A stretch of 49,717 nucleotides of DNA from Candidatus Gastranaerophilales bacterium (GCA_944322895.1 CALUQL010000007.1:1-49717); one strand, 5' to 3'; positions 17,223 to 26,478 are shown, counted from the first letter of the stretch. Program-made: numbers and translations. The notes: generated by a model from the sequence alone, not told the origin.

Positions 17223-18221
17223 ATGAATATTCCAATAAAAATTGCAGGATTAGGGTTTCAAGTGCCAAAAACTGTAATTACTAATGATGATTTAACAAAA
17301 ATAATTGATACATCAGATGAATGGATAAGAACAAGAACCGGTATTGAACGAAGACATGTTTTGTCTGGTAATGAGACTGCAGTTGAAATGGGAATTGGTG
17401 CAGCCAAAAAAGCATTGGAAAAAGCAAAAATTAATGTTGAAGATATTGACTATATTATTGCTGCTGCCAGTTTAGGTACTCATATATATCCATCTTCTGC
17501 TTGTGAAATTCAAGCAGCCATAGGTGCTGTAAATGCAGCTTGTTTTGATATTACTGCTGCATGTTCAGGTCTTATATATGGAATGGGAATTTCCAGTGGT
17601 TTAATAAAATCAGGCATGGCAAAGAATATATTGGTTGTTGCTACAGATGCTGTTTCAAGATGTTTAGATTGGACAGATAGAGCTTCTTGTGTTCTTTTTG
17701 GTGATGGAGCTGGAGCTATGGTCTTAACAGTTTCAGAAGATGGTCAAGATGACATACTTTCAATTGATTTAAAAGCAGAAGGTCATTTAGGTGATTTTAT
17801 AAAAATGGCAACTCCTGGTAAAAATTGTCCTTTGGTTGCGCCAAATGAAGAACCTAAAATGTATGTAAAAATGGATGGTAAAGAAGTTTATAAATATGTT
17901 GTCACTAAACTTCCTGTTTACATTGAAGAATGCGTTGCAAAATCAGGTCTAAATATGAATGAGATTGATTATTTAGTACCGCATCAAGCAAATATGAGAA
18001 TAATAGAAGCTTTAGAAAAACGTTTAGAATTTAATCCGGAAAATGTTATTTCTAATATAAAAAATTATGCAAATACCTCTGCTGCATCTATTCCTATTGC
18101 ATTAGTTGAAGCAATTGAAAGTGGGAAGATGAAACTTCCTTGTAGTGCAATTTTGACAGGATTTGGAGCTGGTATGACTGTTGGTACAACTGTAGTAAGA
18201 TTAAGAGAAGGAATTGCATAA
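17223..18221 (+). CDS. fabH: 3-oxoacyl-ACP synthase III (FabH)
   Basis: FabH starts type II fatty-acid synthesis by condensing acetyl-CoA with malonyl-ACP. The catalytic Cys is in ITAACSGLIYG, the His in PHQANMRI and the Asn in NYANTSAASIP. The 332-aa length is normal. The ATG lies right after the plsX stop, and the stop overlaps the fabD start (TAATG), so translation is coupled. Confidence 0.97.
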   Translation: MNIPIKIAGLGFQVPKTVITNDDLTKIIDTSDEWIRTRTGIERRHVLSGNETAVEMGIGAAKKALEKAKINVEDIDYIIAAASLGTHIYPSSACEIQAAIGAVNAACFDITAACSGLIYGMGISSGLIKSGMAKNILVVATDAVSRCLDWTDRASCVLFGDGAGAMVLTVSEDGQDDILSIDLKAEGHLGDFIKMATPGKNCPLVAPNEEPKMYVKMDGKEVYKYVVTKLPVYIEECVAKSGLNMNEIDYLVPHQANMRIIEALEKRLEFNPENVISNIKNYANTSAASIPIALVEAIESGKMKLPCSAILTGFGAGMTVGTTVVRLREGIA

Positions 18222-19162
18222 TGAAGAAATTTGCTTTTATATTCCCAGGACAAGGTGCTCAAAAAGTAGGAATGGGAATGGATTTATATCAAAATTCTCC
18301 TGCAGCAAAAAAAGTTTTCGACACTGCAAATGAAATTCTTGGCTATGATATTGCTGAGTTATGTTTTAATGGTTCTGAAGAAGATTTAATGAAAACAATA
18401 AATTCTCAGCCTTGTATACTTACAGTTTCACTTGCAGCACTTGAAGCACTTAGGGAACAGATTAATATAAATCCTGTATGTTGTGCTGGTCATAGTTTAG
18501 GTGAATATGCTGCGTTATATGTTGCAGGCGCAATAGATTTGAAAACAGTTCTTAATTTAATACAAAAAAGAGCTAATTTAATGAATAAATCAGCTGAAGC
18601 AACTAAAGGAGGCATGGCTGCTGTCCTAGGTTTAGATGATGAAACTGTTATTAAAATTACAAAAAACTTAAGTAATGTATATGTTGCAAACTTTAATTCT
18701 CCTGGTCAGGTTGTAATTACCGGAGATAAGGATGAAATAAATAAGAGTCTTGATTTATTTAAAGAAGCAGGAGCAAAGAGAGTAATTCCTTTAGCTGTAT
18801 CTGGTGCATTCCATTCTCCTTTGATGGTTGAAGCAGGTAAAGAATTTTCTGATTTTGTAAATCAATATGATTTTAGAAATGTTGATGTTCCTGTATTTAC
18901 AAATGTTGATGCAAAACCAACATTTGTAGGTGCGGAATTAAGAAACAAATTACCAATGCAGATAAGTGCTTCTGTAATGTGGACTCAAACAATTAATAAA
19001 ATAGCACAAGAGTATACTACTAATTTTATAGAAATAGGTCCAGGTAAAGTGCTTGCTGGTTTAAATAAAAAGATTGGATCAGAACTCAACACTTTAAATA
19101 TTTATGATTTTGAATCACTAAATAGTGTAGTAGCTGAAATAAAAGAAAAGGAGCTTGTGTAA
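18221..19162 (+). CDS. fabD: Malonyl-CoA:ACP transacylase (FabD)
   Basis: FabD loads malonyl groups onto ACP. Signatures are FPGQGAQKVGMG at the start, the active Ser in GHSLGEYAA, and the later SGAFHSPLM that carries the catalytic His. At 313 aa it is of normal size. TAATG overlaps occur at both ends. Confidence 0.97.
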   Translation: MKKFAFIFPGQGAQKVGMGMDLYQNSPAAKKVFDTANEILGYDIAELCFNGSEEDLMKTINSQPCILTVSLAALEALREQININPVCCAGHSLGEYAALYVAGAIDLKTVLNLIQKRANLMNKSAEATKGGMAAVLGLDDETVIKITKNLSNVYVANFNSPGQVVITGDKDEINKSLDLFKEAGAKRVIPLAVSGAFHSPLMVEAGKEFSDFVNQYDFRNVDVPVFTNVDAKPTFVGAELRNKLPMQISASVMWTQTINKIAQEYTTNFIEIGPGKVLAGLNKKIGSELNTLNIYDFESLNSVVAEIKEKELV

Positions 19163-19890
19163 TGTCAGAAAATAAAGTTGCATTGGTTACAGGTGCATCA
19201 AGGGGTATTGGTAAAGCATGTGCAGTAGAACTTGCAAAAGCTGGTTATGATGTAGCTATAAGTTATGCTGGAAATGATGAAGCTGCAAATAAAACTATAG
19301 AAGAATTAAAGTCATTAAATGTTAATGCAAAAGCATACAAATTTAATGTTGCAGATAAAGATGCTTGTGTAAAAGCAGTAGAAGATGTACTTTCTGATTT
19401 CTCAAAAATAGATGTTTTAGTAAATAATGCAGGAATTACTCGTGATGGTTTGTTTATGAGAATGAGTGCAGAAAACTGGGATGCTGTTATTAACACAAAC
19501 TTGAGTAGTGCTTTTTATATGACAAGTCCAATAATTAGAACAATGATAAAACAACGTTCAGGATGTATTATCAACATGTCTAGTATAGTTGGACAATATG
19601 GAAATGCTGGTCAGGCGAATTATTCTGCTGCAAAGGCAGGATTGATAGGTTTTACAAAATCATTGGCTAAAGAACTTGGTTCAAGAAATATAAGAGTTAA
19701 TGCAATTGCTCCGGGATTTATCCAAACTGATATGACTAAAGACTTAGATACGGAAAAAATGGTAGAACATATACCATTAAAGAGACTTGGTCAACCTGAA
19801 GATATTGCAAAAACCGTTAAATTCTTAGCTGAAGATGCAACATATATAACTGGGCAAGTAATAGGTGTTGATGGTGGTCTTGTTATATAG
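19162..19890 (+). CDS. fabG: 3-oxoacyl-ACP reductase (FabG)
   Basis: This NADPH-dependent short-chain reductase has TGASRGIG (cofactor loop), NNAGITRD, a catalytic Ser in NMSSIVGQYGN and YSAAKAG with the catalytic Tyr and Lys. It ends in GQVIGVDGGLVI as usual. At 242 aa the length is normal. It is the last gene of the tightly overlapping fabH-fabD-fabG part. Confidence 0.97.
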   Translation: MSENKVALVTGASRGIGKACAVELAKAGYDVAISYAGNDEAANKTIEELKSLNVNAKAYKFNVADKDACVKAVEDVLSDFSKIDVLVNNAGITRDGLFMRMSAENWDAVINTNLSSAFYMTSPIIRTMIKQRSGCIINMSSIVGQYGNAGQANYSAAKAGLIGFTKSLAKELGSRNIRVNAIAPGFIQTDMTKDLDTEKMVEHIPLKRLGQPEDIAKTVKFLAEDATYITGQVIGVDGGLVI

Positions 19891-19899
19891 TTTACAAAT

Positions 19900-19927
19900 T
19901 TGCAAAAATATATGTAAATAGTATAAT
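19900..19927 (+). promoter_or_regulatory. Candidate promoter of acpP
   Basis: TTGCAA (19900-19905) and TATAAT (19922-19927) are 16 bases apart. The site lies in the 89-base gap between fabG and acpP, so the carrier protein may have its own, stronger transcription. Confidence 0.55.
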
Positions 19928-19979
19928 AAATTAAGAATGATAAAAATTAAGTATTAGTTAAAAATGAGGTAGAAAAAAA

Positions 19980-20213
19980 ATGAGTGACGTACTAGAAAGA
20001 GTAAAAAAAGTTGTAGTTGAACAATTAAGTGTTGATGAAAGCTCTGTTACTCCTGAAGCTAGTTTTACAGCAGATTTAGGTGCTGATTCTTTAGATACAG
20101 TTGAACTAGTTATGGCTTTTGAAGAAGAATTTGGATGCGAAATTCCTGATGAAGATGCAGAAAAAATAGCTACAGTTCAAGATGCAGTTAATTACATTGA
20201 AGCAAATTCTTAA
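19980..20213 (+). CDS. acpP: Acyl carrier protein
   Basis: This acidic 77-aa protein has the phosphopantetheine site [19 protein letters not shown], with Ser in DSLD. It carries growing acyl chains for FabD, FabG, FabF and PlsX. GAGG lies upstream of the ATG. Its own promoter and a hairpin after it suggest expression separate from its neighbours. Confidence 0.98.
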   Translation: MSDVLERVKKVVVEQLSVDESSVTPEASFTADLGADSLDTVELVMAFEEEFGCEIPDEDAEKIATVQDAVNYIEANS

Positions 20214-20238
20214 TCGCTCAATAATTAATTAAAATTTT

Positions 20239-20273
20239 AATGAGGGGTTCTTGGTTTGCAAGTTCTCCTCATT
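20239..20273 (+). promoter_or_regulatory. Hairpin between acpP and fabF
   Basis: AATGAGGGG pairs with CTCCTCATT (one G-U) and an inner CTTG/CAAG pair closes a GTTTG loop, with a 2x2 T mismatch between. There is no good T run after it. It could be a weak terminator, an RNA-processing site or a regulatory structure that lowers fabF relative to acpP. Confidence 0.55.
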
Positions 20274-20305
20274 CAATTATAAATAGATATTTATAGGTGT
20301 ATGAA

Positions 20306-21565
20306 ATGACAAAAAGACGAGTAGTAATAACTGGTATGGGTGTTGTATCTCCATTTGGTGTAGGAGCCGATAAGTTATGGGATGGAGTTGTAAACGGAAA
20401 GAGTGCTATATCCAAAATTGAAAACATGGGTGATATGACAGGTCATACTGTTTTAATAGGTGGGGAAATAAAGGAATCTGTTTTTAATCCTGTTGATTAC
20501 TTCGAGCCTAAAGAGGCAAAAAGACTTGATAAATTTTTACAATATTCGATAGTTGCAGCAAGAGAAGCAGTTTCTGATTCTGGTATAAAAGAATCTGATA
20601 TTGATCCATATAGACTTGGTGTTATAGTTGGCAGTGCTGCAGGTGGTTTCCATACAATAGAAAAGAGTTATGAAGCCATGTTGAATAAAGGTCCTACAAA
20701 ATGTTCTCCATTTACAATACCAATGTTAATATGTGACATGTGTGCAGGTAAAATTTCTATTGAGTTTAGTGCAAAAGGTGTAAACAAAGCGATTGTTACG
20801 GCTTGTGCGACTGCTGCACATTGTATTGGAGACGCTTTTAGAACTATACAATATGGTGAAGCTGATGCTGTAATTGCTGGTGGAAGTGAAGCTGCAATTT
20901 GTACAATCGGTCTAGGTGCTTTTACTGCGGCTAAAACACTTTCAAAAAGAAATGATGAACCTACTAAAGCATCAAGACCATACGACAAAGATAGAGATGG
21001 TTTTGTAATGGCAGAAGGTGCTGGTGTTTTAATTCTTGAAGAACTAGAACATGCTAAAAAACGCGGTGCAAAGATTTATGCTGAAATTATAGGTTATGGT
21101 CAAACAGGTGATGCTTATGATGTTGTTGCACCACATCCTGAAGGTTTAAGTGCTGCAAAAGCTATGGAATTTGCTTTAAAAGATGCTGAAATAAGCGCAA
21201 AAGATGTTCAATATATTAATACTCATGGTACAAGTACTCATCTTGGCGATATTGCTGAAACTAAAGCGATTGCAAATGTTTTTGGTGACAGAACTTCAAA
21301 TCCAAATCTAAGAGTAAGTTCTACAAAATCTGAAACAGGTCATATGCTTGGTGCGTCTGGTGCTGCTGAATCAGTAATTTGTATAAAGGCAATTAATAAT
21401 GATATGGTTCCACCTACAATTAATCTTGACAATTTAGATGAAGAGGTTGCGGATTTGAATTATGTACCAAATAAAGCTGAGAAAATGAATATTGATATAG
21501 CTTTGACTAACTCTTTTGGGTTTGGTGGTCACAATGCAGTATTAATATATAAAAAATATAAATAA
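20306..21565 (+). CDS. fabF: 3-oxoacyl-ACP synthase II (FabF)
   Basis: FabF elongates acyl-ACP with malonyl-ACP. The catalytic Cys is in TACATAAHCIG, and the two His are in NTHGTSTHLGD and SETGHMLGASGAAE. I chose the ATG at 20306 (MTKRRVVITGMG), which matches the family start and has AGGTG about 8 bases upstream, over an in-frame GTG at 20297. The product is about 419 aa. A terminator follows. Confidence 0.97.
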   Translation: MTKRRVVITGMGVVSPFGVGADKLWDGVVNGKSAISKIENMGDMTGHTVLIGGEIKESVFNPVDYFEPKEAKRLDKFLQYSIVAAREAVSDSGIKESDIDPYRLGVIVGSAAGGFHTIEKSYEAMLNKGPTKCSPFTIPMLICDMCAGKISIEFSAKGVNKAIVTACATAAHCIGDAFRTIQYGEADAVIAGGSEAAICTIGLGAFTAAKTLSKRNDEPTKASRPYDKDRDGFVMAEGAGVLILEELEHAKKRGAKIYAEIIGYGQTGDAYDVVAPHPEGLSAAKAMEFALKDAEISAKDVQYINTHGTSTHLGDIAETKAIANVFGDRTSNPNLRVSSTKSETGHMLGASGAAESVICIKAINNDMVPPTINLDNLDEEVADLNYVPNKAEKMNIDIALTNSFGFGGHNAVLIYKKYK

Positions 21566-21587
21566 CGTAGATAATTAATAGTTTTAG

Positions 21588-21624
21588 AACACATACAGTT
21601 TCTTTTATCTGTATGTGTTTTTTA
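21588..21624 (+). terminator. Intrinsic terminator after fabF
   Basis: ACACATACAG pairs perfectly with CTGTATGTGT across a 10-base loop, followed by a T run. It ends the fatty-acid cluster. Confidence 0.9.
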
Positions 21625-21718
21625 TATTTCTTAATATTAATTAAAAATTTGTCATTTTATAAATAAAAAAATTTTTTATAAAAATATCGACTTTAAAAAA
21701 TTATAGGGAGGATATTTT

Positions 21719-22867
21719 ATGACTGTAAATTTAGTTGGCGGTATTGATTATACAAAATGGGGTAATATCGAATCATCTTCGATAAACTCGTCGCGTAATA
21801 AAAATCTTGATACGAGTTCGATTAAATATGAAGATGATACATTCGTCTCGTCAAGTGAAAAGTGTACAGATGGGAAAGATGATGGTAAAATTGGTTTTTT
21901 CTCTGCCATTGGAAACGCTATTAAAGGGGTTGGAAAAACTATAGTCAATGGCGTAAAGGGAATGTTCACAGATTCTGAAGGAAAGTTTTCTTTGGGTAAA
22001 ACGCTATTAAGTGTAGGTACAGTAGCGGCTTGTATAGCCTTCCCAGCCGTTGGTATTGCCGCTTGTGCTATAGGTGGAACAATGGGGGCTATTCAGGTCG
22101 GCAAAGGAATATATAATGCTGCTACTGCGGAAACTGATGCAGAGGCAAAAGAAGCTTGGCAAAACATTGGTGGTGGTGCATTTACAGTAGCAACATCTGC
22201 AGTTGGTGCAAAAGCAGGAATAAACGCAGTTAAGGCAACATCTACTGCAGGAGCCGGTGGAACGAGTGCATTAAGTCAATTGGATGATGCAGCTTCTTTA
22301 GGACAAAAAGTTTCAGCATTAGGTAAAGATATGATTTCTTCAACCACAAATCGAGCAACAAGTATAAAAAATGGAGTTCAAGGTTTTGTTTCAAATACTA
22401 AAACTGCAATGTCTGATATTAAAACAGTATATAATGAAACACCATATGCTCAGGCTAAAGCAGCATTAAAAGCTGCAAAAAAATCAGGAAATGCTGATGA
22501 TATAGCAGCTGCAGAAGCTGCATTAAAACAGGCAAAATCTGATATGAGTAATGCTTCAAAACAAATTTGGGATGATGTTAAAACTTCAGCAAAAACAAAA
22601 GGTTCAGAGTTGTGGAGCAGTATTAAAGGAAAAGTAACTAAAGAAAATGCTTCCCAAGTTTGGGATAGTCTAAAAACAAATGTTAAAAATATAAGCTTAA
22701 AAAACATTGGTTCAAAATTATCAGGCACAGCAAAAAGTATATATTCTGAGTTGGTTAACGATTCATCGACATATGCTCAAGTTGTTCAAAAGTATGGTTA
22801 TGATAATGTTGCGCAAGTCTTACAATATGTTGCAGGAATTACTTTTGCTGGTGAAGAGGCTGTATAA
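21719..22867 (+). CDS. Hypothetical Gly/Ala-rich protein with a membrane hairpin
   Basis: The 382-aa product has a Ser/Asn-rich start and a short DGKDDGKIG stretch resembling a calcium-binding loop. Two adjacent hydrophobic Gly/Ala-rich segments follow, at about residues 95-140, then a Gly/Ala region near 145-165. The rest is a long Lys/Ala/Ser-rich helical part. There is no classical signal peptide. The layout recalls secreted or polymorphic-toxin carrier regions, but no toxin domain is visible, so function is unknown. GGGAGG lies upstream of the ATG. A perfect hairpin shared with the convergent gene ends it. Confidence 0.75.
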   Translation: MTVNLVGGIDYTKWGNIESSSINSSRNKNLDTSSIKYEDDTFVSSSEKCTDGKDDGKIGFFSAIGNAIKGVGKTIVNGVKGMFTDSEGKFSLGKTLLSVGTVAACIAFPAVGIAACAIGGTMGAIQVGKGIYNAATAETDAEAKEAWQNIGGGAFTVATSAVGAKAGINAVKATSTAGAGGTSALSQLDDAASLGQKVSALGKDMISSTTNRATSIKNGVQGFVSNTKTAMSDIKTVYNETPYAQAKAALKAAKKSGNADDIAAAEAALKQAKSDMSNASKQIWDDVKTSAKTKGSELWSSIKGKVTKENASQVWDSLKTNVKNISLKNIGSKLSGTAKSIYSELVNDSSTYAQVVQKYGYDNVAQVLQYVAGITFAGEEAV

Positions 22868-22881
22868 CAAAAATATAGAAG

Positions 22882-22915
22882 AAAAGAGAGGAAGTTTAAA
22901 CTTCCTCTCTTTTTA
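22882..22915. terminator. Bidirectional terminator
   Basis: AAAGAGAGGAAGTTT pairs with AAACTTCCTCTCTTT, with T runs on both strands. It lies between convergent genes and can serve both. Confidence 0.9.
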
Positions 22916-24514
22916 TATTGAGTTAATATCATCAACTACATTTGTTATTGCTTTTACTTTAAATAACTTACAAAGTCCCTCAATTAAAACAGGATTAATA
23001 ATATTGGGGCAACAAGGACCAAGAAAAATATTTTTTATGTCTAAATAAATAAAGTTAAATATATGTGCAATTGTTGTTGTATTGCAATCTGTTATAAATA
23101 CACAAATTTCGTCTTTTATTGTTGGTATATTCTGAGTTAATTTTTCTATTATTTTATAAACTACTGAAAAATCGAAATATGAGTTAACGTGCCATATATT
23201 CTCTCGGTTAAAGTTATATGAGAATGAAATAATATAGTTATCTATAGGGCAATTTTTAAGAAATTCATTTATATATTCATTTGATTGATTGAATTGGTCT
23301 ATTAGTCCAATAATGAAAACTTTTTTTATTTCTTTATTTTGAAATTTATCTGATATTAAATTTATTTTTTCATTAATTTCTGATTCATTGTAGCCGATTT
23401 TTATTTTATTTATTTCTTTGTCTTTATCAAATCCTTTAGAATCGAGTGCATAATTGATTAGCGGTTCAAAATTATTATTTTCTATTTTTGCAATGCCAAA
23501 TGCAGGATATTTTTCTGAAGTATAAATTTGTCCTCTTATTACGTCAATTTTTGGTACTGCATTTCCTGAAATGTATATTGGTCCGGGAAATGATGCAAAA
23601 TCCAGCTGAAAATTATTATCTGATTTTTGGTAGTGTCCTACTAAATTGGTAAATTTGTTGAATTCTTTGTATTGAAATGCACTTATCATTTCGTGATGTG
23701 TATAAACATTAATATTTAAACCGTCAACGGCAGTAAGTATCTTTTCTAAATCAAGGAAACTGTTTCCTGAAACAAGAATAGCTTTACCTTTTTTCTTGCG
23801 TAGTGGTACATTTATTTCGCTAACAGGGCCATATTTATCAATTATGGTTGAGTATAGTAATTTCATAATTTTGTAATTGCATTTTGAAAAATTTTTTATA
23901 ACTGATATTAAATCTTCATCACTTAAATCAGGGAAATTGGTTGTATTTAGTAATTTTAAAACTTCATTTTTTGCTTCAGGAAAATCTATTTTTAAGTTTT
24001 TTAATTCTATCAAACAATTACAAGCATTAAATACAAGATTAATCATTATCTCATATAGATTTTTTTTATTTTTCTCAAATTTGATTTTTTTAAATTTTTC
24101 TTGAATATTTTTTTCTTTTTCATTTAATGCTTTTAAAATAATTTCTCTTGACGAATAGTTTTCATCTGGTTCTATAATCAATTCAGGTTTTTTGTTTGCT
24201 TTCTCGCAAGCAGAAATGTACATTTTTTCGAGCATTTTTTTATTATTGTATAAATCTTCTATAATAACGAAAAAGCTTTCTTTCCTGAAGTCAAGATTTA
24301 CAATCAGAATTGATATAAATTCTATTACTTTATCTGTGTATATAGACATATCTATTTCTAGTTTTTTTAGTTTTTCAATGTAAAAGACTATTTGTTGAAG
24401 TTCTGAAACAAATAGTTCTTTTATTGCTGTAACATATGGATCAAAAGCAAATACTGTTGGAGTATTTGCACCAACACATAATGAGTCATAGTAGTTAAAA
24501 AATTTATTCATCAT
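22913..24514 (-). CDS. Hybrid-cluster-protein (Hcp/prismane) homologue lacking cluster ligands
   Basis: The second half of the 533-aa product is colinear with hybrid cluster proteins: KYGP, then AILVSGNSFLDLE for ILISGHDLKDL, INVYTHHEM for VNVYTHGEM, the FPGPI segment, and IKNIFLGPCCP for VKNIVTGPTAP. The family binds a 4Fe-4S and a 4Fe-2O-2S cluster and reduces NO or hydroxylamine. Here the N-terminal Cys motif is missing. By my alignment to remembered Hcp sequences, most hybrid-cluster ligands are replaced: His by Asn251, Cys by Ala319, Leu404, Tyr433 and about Tyr446, and Glu by about Asn478. Only Glu275 remains. The protein therefore probably carries no hybrid cluster, and its role is unknown. 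It begins 7 bases after a glutaredoxin gene, in an apparent operon. Confidence 0.85.
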   Translation of the reverse strand: MMNKFFNYYDSLCVGANTPTVFAFDPYVTAIKELFVSELQQIVFYIEKLKKLEIDMSIYTDKVIEFISILIVNLDFRKESFFVIIEDLYNNKKMLEKMYISACEKANKKPELIIEPDENYSSREIILKALNEKEKNIQEKFKKIKFEKNKKNLYEIMINLVFNACNCLIELKNLKIDFPEAKNEVLKLLNTTNFPDLSDEDLISVIKNFSKCNYKIMKLLYSTIIDKYGPVSEINVPLRKKKGKAILVSGNSFLDLEKILTAVDGLNINVYTHHEMISAFQYKEFNKFTNLVGHYQKSDNNFQLDFASFPGPIYISGNAVPKIDVIRGQIYTSEKYPAFGIAKIENNNFEPLINYALDSKGFDKDKEINKIKIGYNESEINEKINLISDKFQNKEIKKVFIIGLIDQFNQSNEYINEFLKNCPIDNYIISFSYNFNRENIWHVNSYFDFSVVYKIIEKLTQNIPTIKDEICVFITDCNTTTIAHIFNFIYLDIKNIFLGPCCPNIINPVLIEGLCKLFKVKAITNVVDDINSI

Positions 24515-24521
24515 ATAAAAC

Positions 24522-24788
24522 CTAAATCCCTAATAATTTATCTAATTCACCTGTAGTATTTAGCCTTTTTAAGTCATCATAACCGCCAATTCTTTTCTCG
24601 CCAATGATGATTTGAGGCATAGTAACTCTATCTTTTATACCGTAATATTTTCCTAGTTGATTACGGTATTCTTCTTCATTTTCTGTAATATCAATTTTTC
24701 GATATGTGAGACCTTTTTCGTTTAAAAGCATTTCTGCTTTTTTACAATATGGACAATAATCTACAGAATAAATAACTATATCTTTCAT
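24522..24788 (-). CDS. grxC: Glutaredoxin
   Basis: This small thiol oxidoreductase of 88 aa has the dithiol site CPYC, the cis-Pro loop TMPQI and the GGYDDL glutathione-site motif. I chose the ATG at 24788 (MKDIVIYS), with AGGTG upstream, over an in-frame GTG 9 bases earlier. It reduces disulfides or glutathionylated proteins in the cytosol. It is followed within 7 bases by the Hcp-like gene, and co-transcription suggests a shared redox context. Confidence 0.94.
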   Translation of the reverse strand: MKDIVIYSVDYCPYCKKAEMLLNEKGLTYRKIDITENEEEYRNQLGKYYGIKDRVTMPQIIIGEKRIGGYDDLKRLNTTGELDKLLGI

Positions 24789-24866
24789 ATAAAACACCTG
24801 ATAAAATGTAATACATTTAGATTATCCGGTGAATATATAAATAATTTATTAGCCGTATGAATATAG

Positions 24867-25640
24867 TTAATTGCTAATCCTGGAAATTAAGTCTTCAATA
24901 TTTTTCTTTTCATCAGAAGGTAAATCAAAATTTAAATAATCTTGAAAATATTCAATAGCACTTTCTTTATCATTTCGTGCTAAAAATAAAATGCCTAATT
25001 TTTTATAAGAAGGATGGAAATTTTCGTTGCATGAAATTGCTTTTAAGTGATTAGAAATAGCTTTATCTGTATTGTCGTTAGCTTCATAAGTTATGGCTGT
25101 TTGATAGTATAAAACAGCATTATCAGTAACTTTTTCTAATACATTTTCATAATTTTCCGCAGCACTGTCATAGTCACCAAGTTCAAATTGAATGTTTCCT
25201 AAATCCCAATATGCATCAACATTATCTTCATCTATATCTAAAATTTCAAATAATTGATCCATTGCCAAATCATATCTGCAGTCCTCAACATAAAAACGAG
25301 ACAAATAATGCTTCAATGCAATTTCTTGAGGCATAAGCGTTACACCATTTTCTAATAAATTTATAGCCTCAATAATGTTTTTGTTCCTATAATATACATC
25401 TGCAAGATTTATATATGTTTGTACAGATTTTGGATTAAAAGATAATGCTTTTAAAAAATATTCTATAGCTAAATCATCTTTAGCCAATTTAGCATAACAC
25501 AATCCGATATTATTAAGAATATTGGGGTTATTTTTGTCCTCTTCTAATGCTTTAAGGAATGATTCAACAGCTTTTTCATATTCTGTTGCCTTAAAAGCAT
25601 CTAATGCTTGTTGTAAGTTGATATTTATTTCATTTTCCAT
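24867..25640 (-). CDS. Tetratricopeptide-repeat protein
   Basis: The 257-aa protein is built of about six to seven TPR units, with recurring A...Y..A...F/L.KAL...P patterns (for example NILNNIGLCYAKL and ALSFNPKSVQTYINLADVYY). There is no signal peptide if the ATG at 25640 (MENEININ) is used; upstream codons would add an implausible hydrophobic stretch. TPRs act as protein-binding scaffolds, and the partner is unknown. It is divergent from yebC, with 46 bases between the starts. Confidence 0.88.
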   Translation of the reverse strand: MENEININLQQALDAFKATEYEKAVESFLKALEEDKNNPNILNNIGLCYAKLAKDDLAIEYFLKALSFNPKSVQTYINLADVYYRNKNIIEAINLLENGVTLMPQEIALKHYLSRFYVEDCRYDLAMDQLFEILDIDEDNVDAYWDLGNIQFELGDYDSAAENYENVLEKVTDNAVLYYQTAITYEANDNTDKAISNHLKAISCNENFHPSYKKLGILFLARNDKESAIEYFQDYLNFDLPSDEKKNIEDLISRISN

Positions 25641-25686
25641 ACTTTTATTGTAATATAAAATAAAAAAATATGAAAGGATATAATAT

Positions 25687-26439
25687 ATGTCAGGACACTC
25701 AAAGTGGTCAACAATTAAACACAAAAAAGCTGCTGTTGATGCAGCAAGAGGAGTTACATTTCAAAAATTTTCAAGAGAAATAATTGTTGCAGCGAAAATG
25801 GGCGGAGCTGATCCAAGTGGTAATTTTAGATTAAGAACTGCTATTGATAGAGCTAAAGCCGCAGGACTTCCAAATGATAATATAAAAAGAGCTATTGAAA
25901 AAGGTGCCGGCGGGGGTGGTGCTGATAATGTAGAAGAATTAACTTATGAAGGTTATGGCGCAGGTGGTAGTGCTATATTTATAGAAGCAATGACTGATAA
26001 TAGAAATAGAACTGCCGGAGACATCAGAAGCTTTTTCTCTAAATTTGGTGGTAATTTAGGTGAAACTGGTTGCGTTGGTTGGATGTTTAAGCAAGTAGGT
26101 GCTATTGAGTTTCCTAAAGAAAATACAGAGTTTGAAAAATTATTTGAAGCAGCTATTGAAGCTAATGCTCAAGATGTTATAGATGAAGATGATGTTTATA
26201 AAGTAATTACTTCTCCAGAAGATTTTCAAGCTTGCGTTGAAGCTCTTGAAAAGAATGGGTTTAAAGGTTCTTCCGCAGAATTAACAAGAATTGCTGAAAA
26301 TACAGTTGAGGTTACAGATGAAAAAATCGCAACAAATATTTTGAGATTGATGTCTAAATTAGAAGAACATGATGATGTACAGAATGTTTATTCTAATTTT
26401 GATATATCTGATGAGTTAATGGAAAAAATTGATATATAA
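25687..26439 (+). CDS. yebC: YebC/PmpR (TACO1) family protein
   Basis: The protein opens with [15 protein letters not shown] and contains [26 protein letters not shown] and [23 protein letters not shown], all diagnostic. Family members are transcriptional regulators or act in translation through proline-rich or stalled sequences; which applies here cannot be told. At 250 aa it is full length. A strong terminator follows. Confidence 0.96.
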   Translation: MSGHSKWSTIKHKKAAVDAARGVTFQKFSREIIVAAKMGGADPSGNFRLRTAIDRAKAAGLPNDNIKRAIEKGAGGGGADNVEELTYEGYGAGGSAIFIEAMTDNRNRTAGDIRSFFSKFGGNLGETGCVGWMFKQVGAIEFPKENTEFEKLFEAAIEANAQDVIDEDDVYKVITSPEDFQACVEALEKNGFKGSSAELTRIAENTVEVTDEKIATNILRLMSKLEEHDDVQNVYSNFDISDELMEKIDI

Positions 26440-26470
26440 AAAGAAGCCCTTTTATAGGGCTTCTTTTATT
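26438..26470. terminator. Bidirectional terminator after yebC
   Basis: AAAGAAGCCC pairs with GGGCTTCTTT over a short TTTTATA loop, with T-rich tails on both strands. It sits between convergent genes. Confidence 0.9.
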
Positions 26471-26478
26471 TTCTATAT

